A DNA stretch of 64,000 bases from Pseudomonas cerasi (GCF_900074915.1 NZ_LT222319.1:1051001-1115000), one strand, 5' to 3'; numbered from the stretch's first letter, positions 1 through 9,964 are shown. Notes: generated by a model not told the origin, from the letters alone. A program made the numbers and translations.

Positions 1-639
1 GTAACGACGCTTGATCGCCGCCCCCAGCACTCCGGCGCCACAACCGAAGTCGAGCAGGTTGCCGCTGGGTAGCTTGTCGATGTTTTCCAGCAACAGGGCT
101 GAACCACGGTCGAGGCGGCCATGGCTGAACACGCCGGGCAGGCTGACGACGTTAAGCGGGCCGTCCTGCAATTCGATCTGGTAGGGCTTGGCGAGGCTTT
201 CCAGGCTGACGGCTTGCGGTGCGTGCTCGACCGTCACCTGCCACAGCTGGCAGTGGCGGGCGCTGTCCAGCTTGCGTGCGCGACCGAACGGGCTCAGTTG
301 CTTGGCAGCCGCTTCGATACCGCCACGTTTCTCGCCGACCAGAAACAGCTCGCGCCCGGCCAGTCGCGAGGCCAGCGCATTGAGCAGGTAGTCGGTCAGG
401 TCACGTGCCTTGGGCAGGAACAGCACAGCGGCTTCGAGGTCTGTCTGTGGCGCTTCGACGCCGAAATCCACACGGCCTTCAAAACGCGCATCCAGAGCCA
501 CCTGATCGCCGGCGTGCCAGCACCATCCACGGGCATCCGGCAGTTTTCCGAGCAGGTCATCGGCGGGCAGCCCGACCAACAACAGCGAGCCCTGAAACAG
601 CTCGGCCTGACGGAGTAACACTTCACTGCGCGGGTCCAT
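1..639 (-). CDS. rsmC: 16S rRNA guanine-N2 methyltransferase RsmC (3' part missing)
   Basis: The leftward frame opens with ATG at 639 (MDPRSEVLL) and stays open to base 1, giving the first 213 residues. RsmC methylates G1207 of 16S rRNA in the 30S subunit using S-adenosylmethionine. The visible part is the N-terminal RsmC-like domain, then the start of the catalytic Rossmann domain with the SAM-binding stretch [13 protein letters not shown] near residues 193-205. The family is about 330 residues, so the catalytic NPPF region lies outside the window. It appears intact up to the cut. The name rests on overall similarity and the motif order. Confidence 0.85.
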   Translation of the reverse strand, partial: MDPRSEVLLRQAELFQGSLLLVGLPADDLLGKLPDARGWCWHAGDQVALDARFEGRVDFGVEAPQTDLEAAVLFLPKARDLTDYLLNALASRLAGRELFLVGEKRGGIEAAAKQLSPFGRARKLDSARHCQLWQVTVEHAPQAVSLESLAKPYQIELQDGPLNVVSLPGVFSHGRLDRGSALLLENIDKLPSGNLLDFGCGAGVLGAAIKRRY

Positions 640-687
640 GGAATGGCTCCTGAAAAAGCGCGCAGTCTAACAGGATATGGGCCAGCA

Positions 688-780
688 GGACGCGGAGCGT
701 CCAGAACGGCATGCGACGCAGAGCGTCGCACGATAGTTGCGATGATCATTCCGCACGCTCCAGCGTCGCACGATAGTTAG
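688..780. repeat. Palindromic intergenic repeat, copy 1
   Basis: Between rsmC and the LysE gene lie two perfect hairpins, GGACGC-gga-GCGTCC (688-702) and TGCGACGC-aga-GCGTCGCA (712-730). They are separated by the motif agaacggcat, and a third imperfect hairpin with a repeated tail cgatagtta follows to 780. The same core (hairpin, gaacggcat, hairpin) recurs at 53473-53522 and 56047-56100. It is a dispersed REP-like extragenic element; no coding is visible in it. Confidence 0.75.
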
Positions 781-876
781 AGCAAGCCCTGCGCCGCATC
801 AATACCGGCATCTGTTGCGGATACGCCAGACAGCGTAATCTGCCGGGTCAGACGTCAATCCTCCAGGAGGTCCCAC

Positions 877-1509
877 ATGTACTGGGCAGAGTTTCTTACC
901 GTTGCGCTGATTCACTTGCTGGCGGTTGCCAGTCCCGGCCCGGATTTCGCGGTGGTGGTGCGTGAAAGCGTGACTCATGGGCGCAAGGCCGGGACCTGGG
1001 CGGCGTTGGGCGTCGGCTCGGCGATCTTTCTGCATGTGGGCTATTCGCTGCTGGGGATCGGGATTATCGTTTCCCAGTCCATCGTGCTGTTCAACGCGCT
1101 GAAATGGGCAGCCGCTGCCTATCTGCTGTACATCGGCATCAAGGCGTTGCGCGCCAAACCGGCCGCCGCGACGGGCGATGCCGCCATCAAGGCCACGCCC
1201 GGCGAGCGCACGGCGCGCGGTGCCTACATCAGCGGTTTCGTCACCAATGGCCTGAACCCCAAGGCGACGCTGTTCTTCCTCTCGCTGTTCACCGTGGTGA
1301 TCAATCCGCATACGCCATTGCTGGTGCAGGGCGGTTACGGCGTGTATCTCGCGGTGGCGACGGCGGCGTGGTTCTGTCTGGTGGCGCGACTGTTCAGCCA
1401 GGCCCGGGTACGCGCAGGATTCGCGCGCATGGGGCACTGGTTCGACCGGGCCATGGGCGGCGTGCTGATCGCGCTGGGCATCAAGCTGGCGCTGACCGAG
1501 GTCCGCTGA
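877..1509 (+). CDS. LysE/RhtB-family amino acid exporter
   Basis: The 210-residue protein is an inner-membrane exporter of the LysE superfamily, which moves amino acids or related small metabolites out of the cell. The N-terminal signature ASPGPDFAVVVR (about residues 18-29) is diagnostic, and five to six hydrophobic segments follow (around 5-25, 40-65, 68-85, 113-135, 148-170, 190-207). The ATG at 877 is preceded by an AGGAGG-like site (cctccaggaggtcc, about 861-874). It stands alone, with a repeat element upstream and the acyl-CoA ligase 169 bases downstream. The substrate cannot be told from the sequence. Confidence 0.88.
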   Translation: MYWAEFLTVALIHLLAVASPGPDFAVVVRESVTHGRKAGTWAALGVGSAIFLHVGYSLLGIGIIVSQSIVLFNALKWAAAAYLLYIGIKALRAKPAAATGDAAIKATPGERTARGAYISGFVTNGLNPKATLFFLSLFTVVINPHTPLLVQGGYGVYLAVATAAWFCLVARLFSQARVRAGFARMGHWFDRAMGGVLIALGIKLALTEVR

Positions 1510-1678
1510 AACCTGAATTCAGGACGCCTAACACCGAGCATATGCAGCAACCCGGACGCCCCTTGCAGACAGCACGGGGCGTCTCGTCAAATCATCCCTT
1601 TTACTGATTTCACTAGCAGCCCGAGGCCCTAGAGTCCATATTTCCAGCCACGCCTGTGGACTTTGAAAAGGGCTTCAT

Positions 1679-3361
1679 ATGTTACAGACTCGCGTTCTTC
1701 CGCCCGCCGATGGCGCTTATCAGTGCCCTCTGTTGATCAAGCGCCTGCTGCTGTCCGGCAGTCGTTATGAAAAGACGCGCGAAATCATCTACCGTGATTC
1801 GGTCCGCTACACCTACGCCACCCTCAACGAACGCATCTGCCGCCTGGCCAACGTACTGACCGCGGCGGGCGTGAAAGCCGGCGACACCGTGGCGGTGATG
1901 GACTGGGACAGCCACCGCTACCTGGAGTGCATGTTCGCCATCCCAATGATTGGCGCGGTCATCCACACCGTCAATGTGCGGCTTTCTCCCGAGCAGATCG
2001 CCTACACCATCAATCACGCCGATGACCGTCTGGTGCTGGTGAACAGCGAGTTCACCGGGCTGTATCAGGCGATGTCCGAACATCTGAATACGGTCGAAAA
2101 GACCCTGCTGCTGACCGATTTGCCAGACAAGACCGCCGAGCTGCCCAACCTCGTGGGCGAGTACGAGACCCTGCTGGCGGCGGCCAGCCCCGAATACGTG
2201 TTCGAGGATTTCGACGAAAACTCGGTCGCCACCACGTTTTACACCACCGGCACCACCGGCAACCCCAAGGGGGTGTATTTCACCCACCGCCAACTGGTGC
2301 TGCACACCATGGGCGTGGCGACCATCATGGGCTGTATCGACAGCACCCGGCTGCTCGGCACCGATGACGTCTACATGCCGATCACGCCGATGTTTCACGT
2401 GCACGCCTGGGGCATTCCCTATGCCGCAACCATGCTTGGTCTGAAGCAGGTGTACCCCGGCCGCTACGATCCCGACTTGCTGGTAGAGCTCTGGCGCAGG
2501 GAGAAAGTCACCTTCTCTCATTGCGTGCCGACCATCCTGCAAATGCTCCTGAACGCCAAGTCTGCCCAGGATGTCGATTTCCGCGGCTGGAAGATCATCA
2601 TTGGCGGCAGCTCCCTGACCCGCAGCCTATATCAGGCCGCCAAATCCAAGGGTATCCAGCTCACTGCCGCGTACGGCATGTCCGAAACCGGACCGCTCAT
2701 ATCCGTAGCGCACATCAACGAGGAGTTGAAAGCGGGCAGTGAAGACGAGCGCATCACCTACCGGATCAAGGCCGGCGTGCCGGGGATGCTGGTGGAGGCC
2801 GCCATCATCGATCAACAGGGCAACTTCCTCCCGGCCGACGGCGAAACCCAAGGCGAGCTGGTTTTGCGCGCGCCGTGGCTGACCGGCAGCTACTTTCGCG
2901 AGCCCGAAAAAGGCGCCGAGTTGTGGGCGGGCGGCTGGCTGCACACCGGCGATGTGGCGACGCTGGACGGCATGGGGTTCATCGACATTCGCGACCGTAT
3001 CAAGGACGTGATCAAGACCGGTGGCGAATGGGTTTCCTCGCTGGAACTCGAAGACTTGTGCAGTCGCCACCCGGCAGTGCGCGAAGTGGCAGTGGTCGGC
3101 ATCGCCGATCCGCAATGGGGAGAGCGGCCGTTTGCCTTGCTGGTGATTCGCGATGGCCACCAGCTCGACGCCAAGGGTTTGAAGGAACACCTCAAGCCGT
3201 TTGTCGAGCAAGGTCATATCAATAAGTGGGCCATTCCCAGCCAGATCGCGCTTGTTACCGAAATTCCCAAGACCAGCGTCGGCAAGCTGGACAAGAAACG
3301 CATGCGCCTGGACATCGTGGAGTGGCAAAGCAGCAATAGTGCCTTTCTGTCGACCCTCTGA
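1679..3361 (+). CDS. Fatty-acid/acyl-CoA ligase (AlkK-like)
   Basis: The 560-residue protein is an AMP-forming acyl-CoA synthetase that activates a carboxylic acid, probably a medium- or long-chain fatty acid, via an acyl-adenylate. The P-loop TTGTTGNPKGV lies near residues 189-199, YGMSETGP near 336-343, the TGD motif near 425, GGEWVSSLELE near 447-457, and the C-terminal catalytic lysine in KTSVGKLDKK near 536-545. The start is supported by an AAGGG site 8-12 bases upstream. It is followed by DUF1302 and DUF1329 genes and a LuxR regulator, an arrangement known in Pseudomonas where the ligase is annotated as AlkK-like. The substrate is inferred. Confidence 0.85.
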   Translation: MLQTRVLPPADGAYQCPLLIKRLLLSGSRYEKTREIIYRDSVRYTYATLNERICRLANVLTAAGVKAGDTVAVMDWDSHRYLECMFAIPMIGAVIHTVNVRLSPEQIAYTINHADDRLVLVNSEFTGLYQAMSEHLNTVEKTLLLTDLPDKTAELPNLVGEYETLLAAASPEYVFEDFDENSVATTFYTTGTTGNPKGVYFTHRQLVLHTMGVATIMGCIDSTRLLGTDDVYMPITPMFHVHAWGIPYAATMLGLKQVYPGRYDPDLLVELWRREKVTFSHCVPTILQMLLNAKSAQDVDFRGWKIIIGGSSLTRSLYQAAKSKGIQLTAAYGMSETGPLISVAHINEELKAGSEDERITYRIKAGVPGMLVEAAIIDQQGNFLPADGETQGELVLRAPWLTGSYFREPEKGAELWAGGWLHTGDVATLDGMGFIDIRDRIKDVIKTGGEWVSSLELEDLCSRHPAVREVAVVGIADPQWGERPFALLVIRDGHQLDAKGLKEHLKPFVEQGHINKWAIPSQIALVTEIPKTSVGKLDKKRMRLDIVEWQSSNSAFLSTL

Positions 3362-3370
3362 CACCTCGGG

Positions 3371-3397
3371 CGTGCCGTATCCGTCGGCGACGGCACG
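3371..3397 (+). terminator. Hairpin after the acyl-CoA ligase gene
   Basis: A perfect 8-bp stem, CGTGCCGT (3371-3378) with ACGGCACG (3390-3397), starts ten bases after the ligase stop codon. No T-run follows, so it may be a stability hairpin or weak terminator. The rest of the 309-base gap to the DUF1302 gene contains no gene. Confidence 0.4.
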
Positions 3398-3548
3398 TGT
3401 CTGCGCTGCACGTCCTGCTCTGTGACTTGCCAAATTTGCAAATTACGCCATCCTCCCCGCCACATGTTTTTTGGCGGCCTCCCGGAAACGGGCGGTCCAG
3501 AGGCGTTGGTCGTGCAAATCACACTTTAGAGGGATCTAGCGTCAGAGC

Positions 3549-3568
3549 GTGCTGGCTATAGTCAGCAC
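3549..3568. promoter_or_regulatory. 20-bp near-perfect palindrome upstream of the DUF1302 gene
   Basis: The sequence GTGCTGGCTATAGTCAGCAC reads the same on both strands at 18 of 20 positions and lies about 100 bases ahead of the DUF1302 start. Its size and position fit an operator for a dimeric regulator. The LuxR-type protein encoded at 7211-9940 is the obvious candidate, but that link is inference. Confidence 0.4.
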
Positions 3569-3670
3569 CGGGAATGGCAAGAGCGGACCTGGCGTGTGTG
3601 TTGATTCGATGACTGATTCGTTTCTGGATTTCCCCACCGCCATAACAATAAAACACAAGGAGTAGCGTCG

Positions 3671-5608
3671 ATGACAAGCACATCCCCCTTCTGGCGTCGG
3701 GCCAGGCTGCCTCTGGCTGTCAGCCTTGCCTCATCGCTCGCCAGCCCGGCCTTTGCCGTGACCTTCAACGTTGGCGAGATCGAAGGCAGTTTCGACTCCT
3801 CGCTGTCGGTGGGCGCGAGCTGGTCGACTGCCAATCCCAACAAGAACCTGATCGGCGCCAACAACGGTGGGCGTGGTCTGTCGCAGACGTCCGATGACGG
3901 TCACTTGAACTTCAAGCGTGGGGAGACGTATTCGAAGATCTTCAAGGGCATTCATGATCTGGAATTGAAATACGGCGATACCGGCGTTTTCCTGCGCGGC
4001 AAATACTGGTACGACTTCGAACTCAAGGATGAAAACCGCGAGTTCAAGGACATCAGCGACTCGGGCCGCAAGGAGGGCGCCAAGTCGTCCGGGTTCCAGC
4101 TGCTCGACGCCTTCGTCTATCACAACTATTCGATTGCCGATCAGCCCGGCGCGGTACGCTTCGGCAAGCAGGTCATCAGTTGGGGTGAAAGTACCTTCAT
4201 TCAGGGCGGCATCAACAGCGTCAACCCGATCGACGTCTCGGCGTTCCGGCGGCCCGGTTCGGAAATCAAGGAAGGCCTGATTCCGGTCAACATGTTCTAC
4301 CTGTCCCAGAGCCTGACTGACAACCTGTCTGCCGAAGGTTTCTACCAGCTGGAATGGGATCAGACGGTCGTCGACAACTGCGGCACCTTCTTCTCGCAAC
4401 CCGATGTGATTGCCGATGGCTGCAACAACAACCTGGCGGTCTTGCGCAGCCGCAGCGGCCTGAACAGCTCGCTGACGGCGGCCGGTTTGCCAGCCGGCGC
4501 GCGCGGTGCGGTGTTCAATTCGCTGTCGCAGCAGGGCGTGGTGTTCGGCAACCCGGATGAGGGCGCGGTGGTACGTCGAGGCCCTGACCGCGATGCGCGC
4601 GACAGCGGCCAGTTCGGTTTCGCCTTGCGTTACAACTTCGAACCGCTGGACACCGAGTTCGGCGCGTACATGATGAATTACCACAGCCGTGCACCGATTT
4701 TCAGCGGGCGCGGCGGCTCGGCCGCTTCGTTCAGTCCGCAAGGGCTGGTCGGTTCGCTGGTTCGCAACGGCATTCCTGCCAGCACGGCCGCCGCGCTGGC
4801 CCCCAGCCTGCTGCCGGTGGTGGTGGCGGGCAACTCCAGTTACTACGTTGAGTACCCCGAAGACATTCGCCTGTACGGCCTGAGCTTCTCGACCACGCTG
4901 CCCACCGGCACGGCGTGGAGCGGCGAGATCAGCTACCGCCCCAACGCACCGATTCAGGTCAACACCACCGACATCCTATATTCGGGCATTTCGCCGCTCA
5001 ACCCCAACGTGTCGCTGCTCAGCGGTCAGCCGAATACGGATCAAGCCGGTTATCGCCGCAAAGAAATCACCCAGATGCAGACCACATTTACCCAGTTCTT
5101 CGATCAGGTCATGGGCGCAGAGCGTCTGACGGTGGTCGGTGAAGTGGGCTGGACGCACGTGGGCGGGCTCGAAAGCACCTCCAAAATCCGTTACGGACGC
5201 GATCCGGTGTATGGCCCTGGGCCGCTGCCTGGCGGTCAATGCGCAACGCTGAACGCCGGCACACTGACCGGTGCCGAGCAGAACAACCTGACCCGCTATT
5301 GCGAAGACGACGGCTTTACCACTGCCAACTCCTGGGGCTACCGCGCCCGCGCCATCTGGGATTACAACAGCGTGTTTGCCGGGGTCAACCTCAAGCCGAG
5401 CGTGGCCTGGTCGCATGACGTCAAAGGCTATTCACCCGGCCCTGGCGGCAACTTCGAAGAAGGGCGCAAGGCCGTCAGCCTGGGGCTCGATGCCGAGTAC
5501 CAGAACACCTACACCGCGAACCTTTCCTACACCAACTTCTTTGATGGCAAGTACACCACGGTCGATGACCGGGACTTCGTGGCGCTCAGCTTCGGCATGA
5601 ACTTCTAA
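3671..5608 (+). CDS. DUF1302 family outer-envelope protein
   Basis: The 645-residue precursor starts with a signal peptide cleaved near SLASPAFA (about residue 30). The mature part has the alternating aromatic and polar pattern of an outer-membrane beta-barrel and ends in GMNF. DUF1302 proteins are found next to DUF1329 proteins in Pseudomonas and have no settled biochemical function; a role in moving lipophilic or polyester-related compounds is often suspected. An AAGGAG site precedes the ATG. The DUF1329 gene follows almost directly, so the two are almost certainly one operon. Confidence 0.85.
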   Translation: MTSTSPFWRRARLPLAVSLASSLASPAFAVTFNVGEIEGSFDSSLSVGASWSTANPNKNLIGANNGGRGLSQTSDDGHLNFKRGETYSKIFKGIHDLELKYGDTGVFLRGKYWYDFELKDENREFKDISDSGRKEGAKSSGFQLLDAFVYHNYSIADQPGAVRFGKQVISWGESTFIQGGINSVNPIDVSAFRRPGSEIKEGLIPVNMFYLSQSLTDNLSAEGFYQLEWDQTVVDNCGTFFSQPDVIADGCNNNLAVLRSRSGLNSSLTAAGLPAGARGAVFNSLSQQGVVFGNPDEGAVVRRGPDRDARDSGQFGFALRYNFEPLDTEFGAYMMNYHSRAPIFSGRGGSAASFSPQGLVGSLVRNGIPASTAAALAPSLLPVVVAGNSSYYVEYPEDIRLYGLSFSTTLPTGTAWSGEISYRPNAPIQVNTTDILYSGISPLNPNVSLLSGQPNTDQAGYRRKEITQMQTTFTQFFDQVMGAERLTVVGEVGWTHVGGLESTSKIRYGRDPVYGPGPLPGGQCATLNAGTLTGAEQNNLTRYCEDDGFTTANSWGYRARAIWDYNSVFAGVNLKPSVAWSHDVKGYSPGPGGNFEEGRKAVSLGLDAEYQNTYTANLSYTNFFDGKYTTVDDRDFVALSFGMNF

Positions 5609-5630
5609 GAACATGGTTTTCAGGATGACG

Positions 5631-7001
5631 ATGAACATGAAAATAACAAAAAGTCTGTTGCAAGCCGGAGTTCTGGGTCTGTCGCTGCTGGCGACAGGGG
5701 TGATGGCTGCGGTATCCGAGTCCGAAGCGGCAAAGCTGGGCACCTCGCTGACGCCGATGGGCGCGGAAAAGGCCGGTAATGCGGCCAACACCATCCCGGC
5801 CTGGAGCCCGATGCCGAAAAACGCCGGGGCGGTGGACAGCAAGGGTTTCCTTGCCAACCCGTATGCCAGTGAAAAACCGCTGTTCATCATCACTGCGGCC
5901 AATGTCGAGCAGTACAAGGACAAGCTGGCGCCGGGCCAATACGCGATGTTCAAGCGTTACCCGGACAGCTACCGGATTCCGGTGTACCCGACCCATCGCG
6001 GTGCCACCGTGCCGGATGACGTGTTCGCCGCGATCAAAAAGAATGCCACCACCACCAAACTGGTCGGTGGCGGCAGTGGTCTGGAAAACTTCGACACGGC
6101 CATCCCGTTCCCGATCCCGGCCAGTGGCGTCGAGGTCATCTGGAACCACATCACCCGCTACCGGGGCGGCAGCGTCAAGCGTCTGGTCACCCAGGCTACG
6201 CCACAGCCCAATGGCTCCTACAGCCTGGTGTATTTCTCCGATCAGTTCGTGTTTCGCGACAAGATGAGGGATTTCGACCCGAAAAATCCGGGCAACGTGC
6301 TGTTCTACTTCAAGCAGGAAGTCACCGCCCCGGCGCGTCTGGCCGGTGGCGTGCTGCTGGTGCATGAAACCCTCGATCAGGTGAAGGAGCCGCGTTCGGC
6401 CTGGCTGTACAACGCCGGTCAACGCCGCGTCCGGCGTGCGCCGCAGGTGTCCTATGACGGGCCGGGCACCGCGTCCGACGGGCTGCGCACCTCCGACAAC
6501 CTCGACATGTACAACGGCGCGCCGGATCGCTATGACTGGAAACTGATCGGCAAGCAGGAAATGTACATCGCCTCCAACAGCCACAAGCTGGACGATCCGA
6601 CGCTCAAGTACGCCGACATCATCAAGGCCGGCCACATCAACCAGGACCTGACCCGCTACGAACTGCGCCGCGTCTGGCACGTGACCGCTACCCTCAAGGA
6701 AGGGCAGCGTCATATCTATGCCAAGCGTGACTTCTTCATCGATGAAGACACCTGGCAGGCTGCGGTCATCGACCATTACGACGGGCGTGGTCAGTTGTGG
6801 CGCGTGGCCGAGGCACACTCGGAAAACTACTACGACAAGCAAGTGCCGTGGTACGCGGTAGAAACACTGTACGACCTGCAATCGGGTCGCTACGTGGCGC
6901 TGGGCATGAAGAACGAAGAGAAGAAAGCCTACGAGTTCGGCTTCACGGCCGGCACCAGCGACTTCACCCCCAACGCGCTGCGTCAGGAAGGGGTTCGTTG
7001 A
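5631..7001 (+). CDS. DUF1329 family exported protein
   Basis: The protein has about 456 residues and an N-terminal signal peptide ending near LLATGVMAA. Family members resemble LolB-type lipid carriers in fold predictions and always accompany DUF1302 proteins, so a periplasmic partner of the upstream barrel is a reasonable inference. Four in-frame ATGs lie at 5613, 5625, 5631 and 5637; AGGA at 5622-5625 best fits 5631, although 5637 is possible. A strong terminator follows at 7048, closing the operon. Confidence 0.83.
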   Translation: MNMKITKSLLQAGVLGLSLLATGVMAAVSESEAAKLGTSLTPMGAEKAGNAANTIPAWSPMPKNAGAVDSKGFLANPYASEKPLFIITAANVEQYKDKLAPGQYAMFKRYPDSYRIPVYPTHRGATVPDDVFAAIKKNATTTKLVGGGSGLENFDTAIPFPIPASGVEVIWNHITRYRGGSVKRLVTQATPQPNGSYSLVYFSDQFVFRDKMRDFDPKNPGNVLFYFKQEVTAPARLAGGVLLVHETLDQVKEPRSAWLYNAGQRRVRRAPQVSYDGPGTASDGLRTSDNLDMYNGAPDRYDWKLIGKQEMYIASNSHKLDDPTLKYADIIKAGHINQDLTRYELRRVWHVTATLKEGQRHIYAKRDFFIDEDTWQAAVIDHYDGRGQLWRVAEAHSENYYDKQVPWYAVETLYDLQSGRYVALGMKNEEKKAYEFGFTAGTSDFTPNALRQEGVR

Positions 7002-7047
7002 TACTTGATCGATACACGCTGTAGCGCAGCGCCTGCCTTGCGCGCCT

Positions 7048-7073
7048 GAAAAGCCCCTTGACCGGGGCTTTTT
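7048..7073 (+). terminator. Rho-independent terminator after the DUF1302-DUF1329 operon
   Basis: A stem of AAAAGCCCC with GGGGCTTTTT and a five-base loop forms 47 bases after the DUF1329 stop and ends in a T-run. The A-run on the other arm could make it work on both strands. Confidence 0.85.
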
Positions 7074-7210
7074 CAGTTGTGGAAAGCGGCCTTATAAGCT
7101 GTAGGAATTTTGTTACAGTCTTTTCGGTGATGGCCTTTCAAAAGTAGCGATTTACCCGCTAGTCTCCGAACACCGCGATGCCGAAACAACGATTCCTACA
7201 CGAGCCGGCC

Positions 7211-9940
7211 ATGACTGATCTGTCCCGAATGCAAGGGTTTGCAGACGGCGCGATTCCTGCGTTGGAAGGACGATTTTTCCGTCCACCTCTGCCTGAGGGT
7301 TATTTTCCCCGTGCGCGCCTGTGTCAGCGTCTCGATGCAGGGCTTGGCGGCCGACTGCTGCTGATCTGCGCCCCGGCCGGGTTCGGCAAGAGCTCGCTGG
7401 CTGTCGAGTTCTGTCAGGGGTTGCCGGACAACTGGCAAAACGTATGGCTGGGTCTGAGCGCGCGGGACAGCGACCCGGGCCGTTTTCTTGAGCGTTTGCT
7501 GGCCAGCCTTCAACAGTTCTTCCCGCAACTGGGCATGCAGGCGATGAGCCTGCTGAAGATGCGCCAGCGCCACCAGCCGTTTGCCTTCGAGGAGTGGCTC
7601 GACGGCCTGCTCGACGAATTGGCCATGCACCTGATACTGAGCAAGCCGCTGCTGCTGGTGCTCGATGACTATCATCTGGCCCAGGGGCCGGTACTTGATC
7701 GCTGCCTGCAGTTCCTTCTCAATCATCTGCCGGCCGGGCTGGTGGTGATGGTGACCAGCCGACAGCGCCCGGACTGGCATCTGGCACGCTTGCGTCTGAC
7801 GCGGCAGTTGCTGGAAATCAACGAACAGGACCTGCGCCTCACGCACGCCGAATCCATGGCAGTGCTGGAGCGGCACTGCGGGTCGCTCGACAGCGAGGCG
7901 TTGCAAAGCCTGATTCAGCGCAGCGAAGGCTGGGTCGCCGGGCTACGCTTCTGGTTGCTGGCGGCATCCGAAGCCGGCGACGAAAGCGCCTTGTCCCAGG
8001 CGCTGCGCGGCAGTGAGGTGCTGATTCGCGAGTACCTGCTTGAAGAAGTGATCGACTGCCTGCCTGCCGATGTTCAGGCGTTTCTCTACGATACCGCCTG
8101 CCTGGAACGCTTTTGCGCCGAGCTGTGCGACGCCGCGCGGGACAGCCAGGACAGTGTTGAGATGCTGGGTTATCTGCAGGCGCATCAGGTTTTTCTGGTG
8201 CCGCTGGACGAGCAGGGCCATTGGTTTCGCTATCACCATCTGTTTTCCGATCTGTTGCGCGCGCGTCAGGCGGCCGGTGCACCACCGACCCGTCTGCACC
8301 TCAATGCCTGCCGCTGGTTCAGCGCTCAGGGCCAACTGGACGAAGCGGTCGAGCAGGCGTTACGCGCTGGGCATCTGGATGTGGCGGCCAATCTGGTGCA
8401 GAACCTCTCGGAAGAGCAACTGCTGGCCGAACAGAACGTCGCCATGCTGCTGCGCTGGAAGATGGATTTGCCGGATGACCTGCTGACCAGCACGCCACGC
8501 CTGATCGTGCTCTACGCCTGGGCGCTGGGGCTGGCCTGCCAGCTGGATGCCGCCGAAGAACTGGCCAATCAACTGAGCCGGTTTCTGCCGGCGCCCTCGG
8601 CCACGGCTCAGAAATCCATGCTCGCCCAGTGGCTGGCGCTCAGCAGCATCATCGCCCGTGGCCGTGGAGACAGCGAAAAGACTCAGCGCTATTGCACCGA
8701 AGCCCTGCTGAGCCTGCCGGAAAAACGTTATGGGCAGCGGCTGGTGTGCCTGTCGACACTGGCCAACCTCGCGGTTGCCAACGGTGATCTGTGGCGCGCC
8801 CGCGTGTTGAATCGTGATGCGCTGGAGCTGGCTCAGCGGGTCGCCAATCCGTTGTTCGAGGCGCTGGCGCATTACGACCGCGCCCGAGTCCTGCAGGCAC
8901 GGGGCGAGATTCTGCGCGCGCTCGAGGAAGTTCGGCAGGGGCAGCAACGCCTCAAAGGCTTGTCCACCGTTCGGCTGTACGCGGTCCGCGCGCGTCTGAC
9001 GCTGTATGAAGGCTACTTGCTGACCCTGCGCCTGCAGGTGGACGAGGGGCGGGTGTTATTACTGGCCGGCCTGGCCGAGGCGCGCGCCTGTCGCGACATC
9101 AGCGTGCTGATCGGTCATTGCGTGATCGCTACCATGGAAGGCTGCGCCGGCCGCTTTGCCGAAGCCTTCGCCGAGCTTGCCGAGGCCGAACGTCTGATGC
9201 ACATCTGGGACGTGCCGCCGATCTACTACCTGGCGATGATTACCCTGGTCAAATGCGAGCTGTGGCTGTTGCAGGGGCGCATGGACCTTGCCGAAGCGTG
9301 GCTGCTGCGCCTGACGCAAACCTACAACGGCGGTCTCGGCGCTGCGGCCCCCGAATGCCATCCACAATTGCCGCAACACATCGAGTTGCAGCGTGCCGTA
9401 CTCGAACGACTACAGGGTGACGGCGTTGCCTGCGAGCGGCGCTTGCGGGCGCTTGAGCTGCGCGCTCAGGAGGTGGGGGCGAAACTGCTGGGACTGATCG
9501 CCATGACCCAGCAGATCGGCCTGCTGCTGAGCCAGGCGCGACGCGATGAGGCGCGGGAATTGTTGCTGCGCAGCCTGCCCGCAGCGTCCGGCGGCGCACT
9601 GATACCGTTCAAGGCGCTGATTGCCGAGCACCCCCAGTGGCTGCATGAGCAACTGCTGCAACTGCCACCCTGTCGGGTTCGAGCTGCGCTGCTGGAAAAA
9701 CTCCCGGTCTGTTGCACGCCGTTGCACGAGCCGGCACATGGCGGCGATTGCCTCAGCGTGCGTGAACTGGGAGTGCTGCAACTGATTGCACAGGGCTGTT
9801 CCAATCAGGAGATCAGCGAGCAGCTGTTCATCTCTCTGCACACCGTCAAGACCCACGCCAGTCATATCAACAGCAAGCTGGGGGTCGAGCGTCGTACTCA
9901 AGCGGTGGCGAGGGCCAAGACGCTGGGCTTGCTGGGTTGA
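7211..9940 (+). CDS. MalT-type LuxR-family transcriptional regulator (STAND ATPase)
   Basis: This large regulator (about 909 residues from the ATG at 7211; an in-frame ATG at 7178 adds 11) has a P-loop, APAGFGKSSL, near residue 45, and a Walker-B-like LLLVLDDYH near 145. A long helical repeat region of MalT type follows, and a C-terminal LuxR helix-turn-helix (LSVRELGVLQLIAQG, then SLHTVKTHASHI) covers about the last 60 residues. MalT-like proteins bind ATP and an inducer, then multimerise on promoters. It sits directly after the ligase-DUF1302-DUF1329 cluster and probably controls it. The inducer is unknown. Neither start has a clear ribosome site. Confidence 0.85.
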   Translation: MTDLSRMQGFADGAIPALEGRFFRPPLPEGYFPRARLCQRLDAGLGGRLLLICAPAGFGKSSLAVEFCQGLPDNWQNVWLGLSARDSDPGRFLERLLASLQQFFPQLGMQAMSLLKMRQRHQPFAFEEWLDGLLDELAMHLILSKPLLLVLDDYHLAQGPVLDRCLQFLLNHLPAGLVVMVTSRQRPDWHLARLRLTRQLLEINEQDLRLTHAESMAVLERHCGSLDSEALQSLIQRSEGWVAGLRFWLLAASEAGDESALSQALRGSEVLIREYLLEEVIDCLPADVQAFLYDTACLERFCAELCDAARDSQDSVEMLGYLQAHQVFLVPLDEQGHWFRYHHLFSDLLRARQAAGAPPTRLHLNACRWFSAQGQLDEAVEQALRAGHLDVAANLVQNLSEEQLLAEQNVAMLLRWKMDLPDDLLTSTPRLIVLYAWALGLACQLDAAEELANQLSRFLPAPSATAQKSMLAQWLALSSIIARGRGDSEKTQRYCTEALLSLPEKRYGQRLVCLSTLANLAVANGDLWRARVLNRDALELAQRVANPLFEALAHYDRARVLQARGEILRALEEVRQGQQRLKGLSTVRLYAVRARLTLYEGYLLTLRLQVDEGRVLLLAGLAEARACRDISVLIGHCVIATMEGCAGRFAEAFAELAEAERLMHIWDVPPIYYLAMITLVKCELWLLQGRMDLAEAWLLRLTQTYNGGLGAAAPECHPQLPQHIELQRAVLERLQGDGVACERRLRALELRAQEVGAKLLGLIAMTQQIGLLLSQARRDEARELLLRSLPAASGGALIPFKALIAEHPQWLHEQLLQLPPCRVRAALLEKLPVCCTPLHEPAHGGDCLSVRELGVLQLIAQGCSNQEISEQLFISLHTVKTHASHINSKLGVERRTQAVARAKTLGLLG

Positions 9941-9964
9941 CGGCGGTGGCGTTCACCGGGCCGC

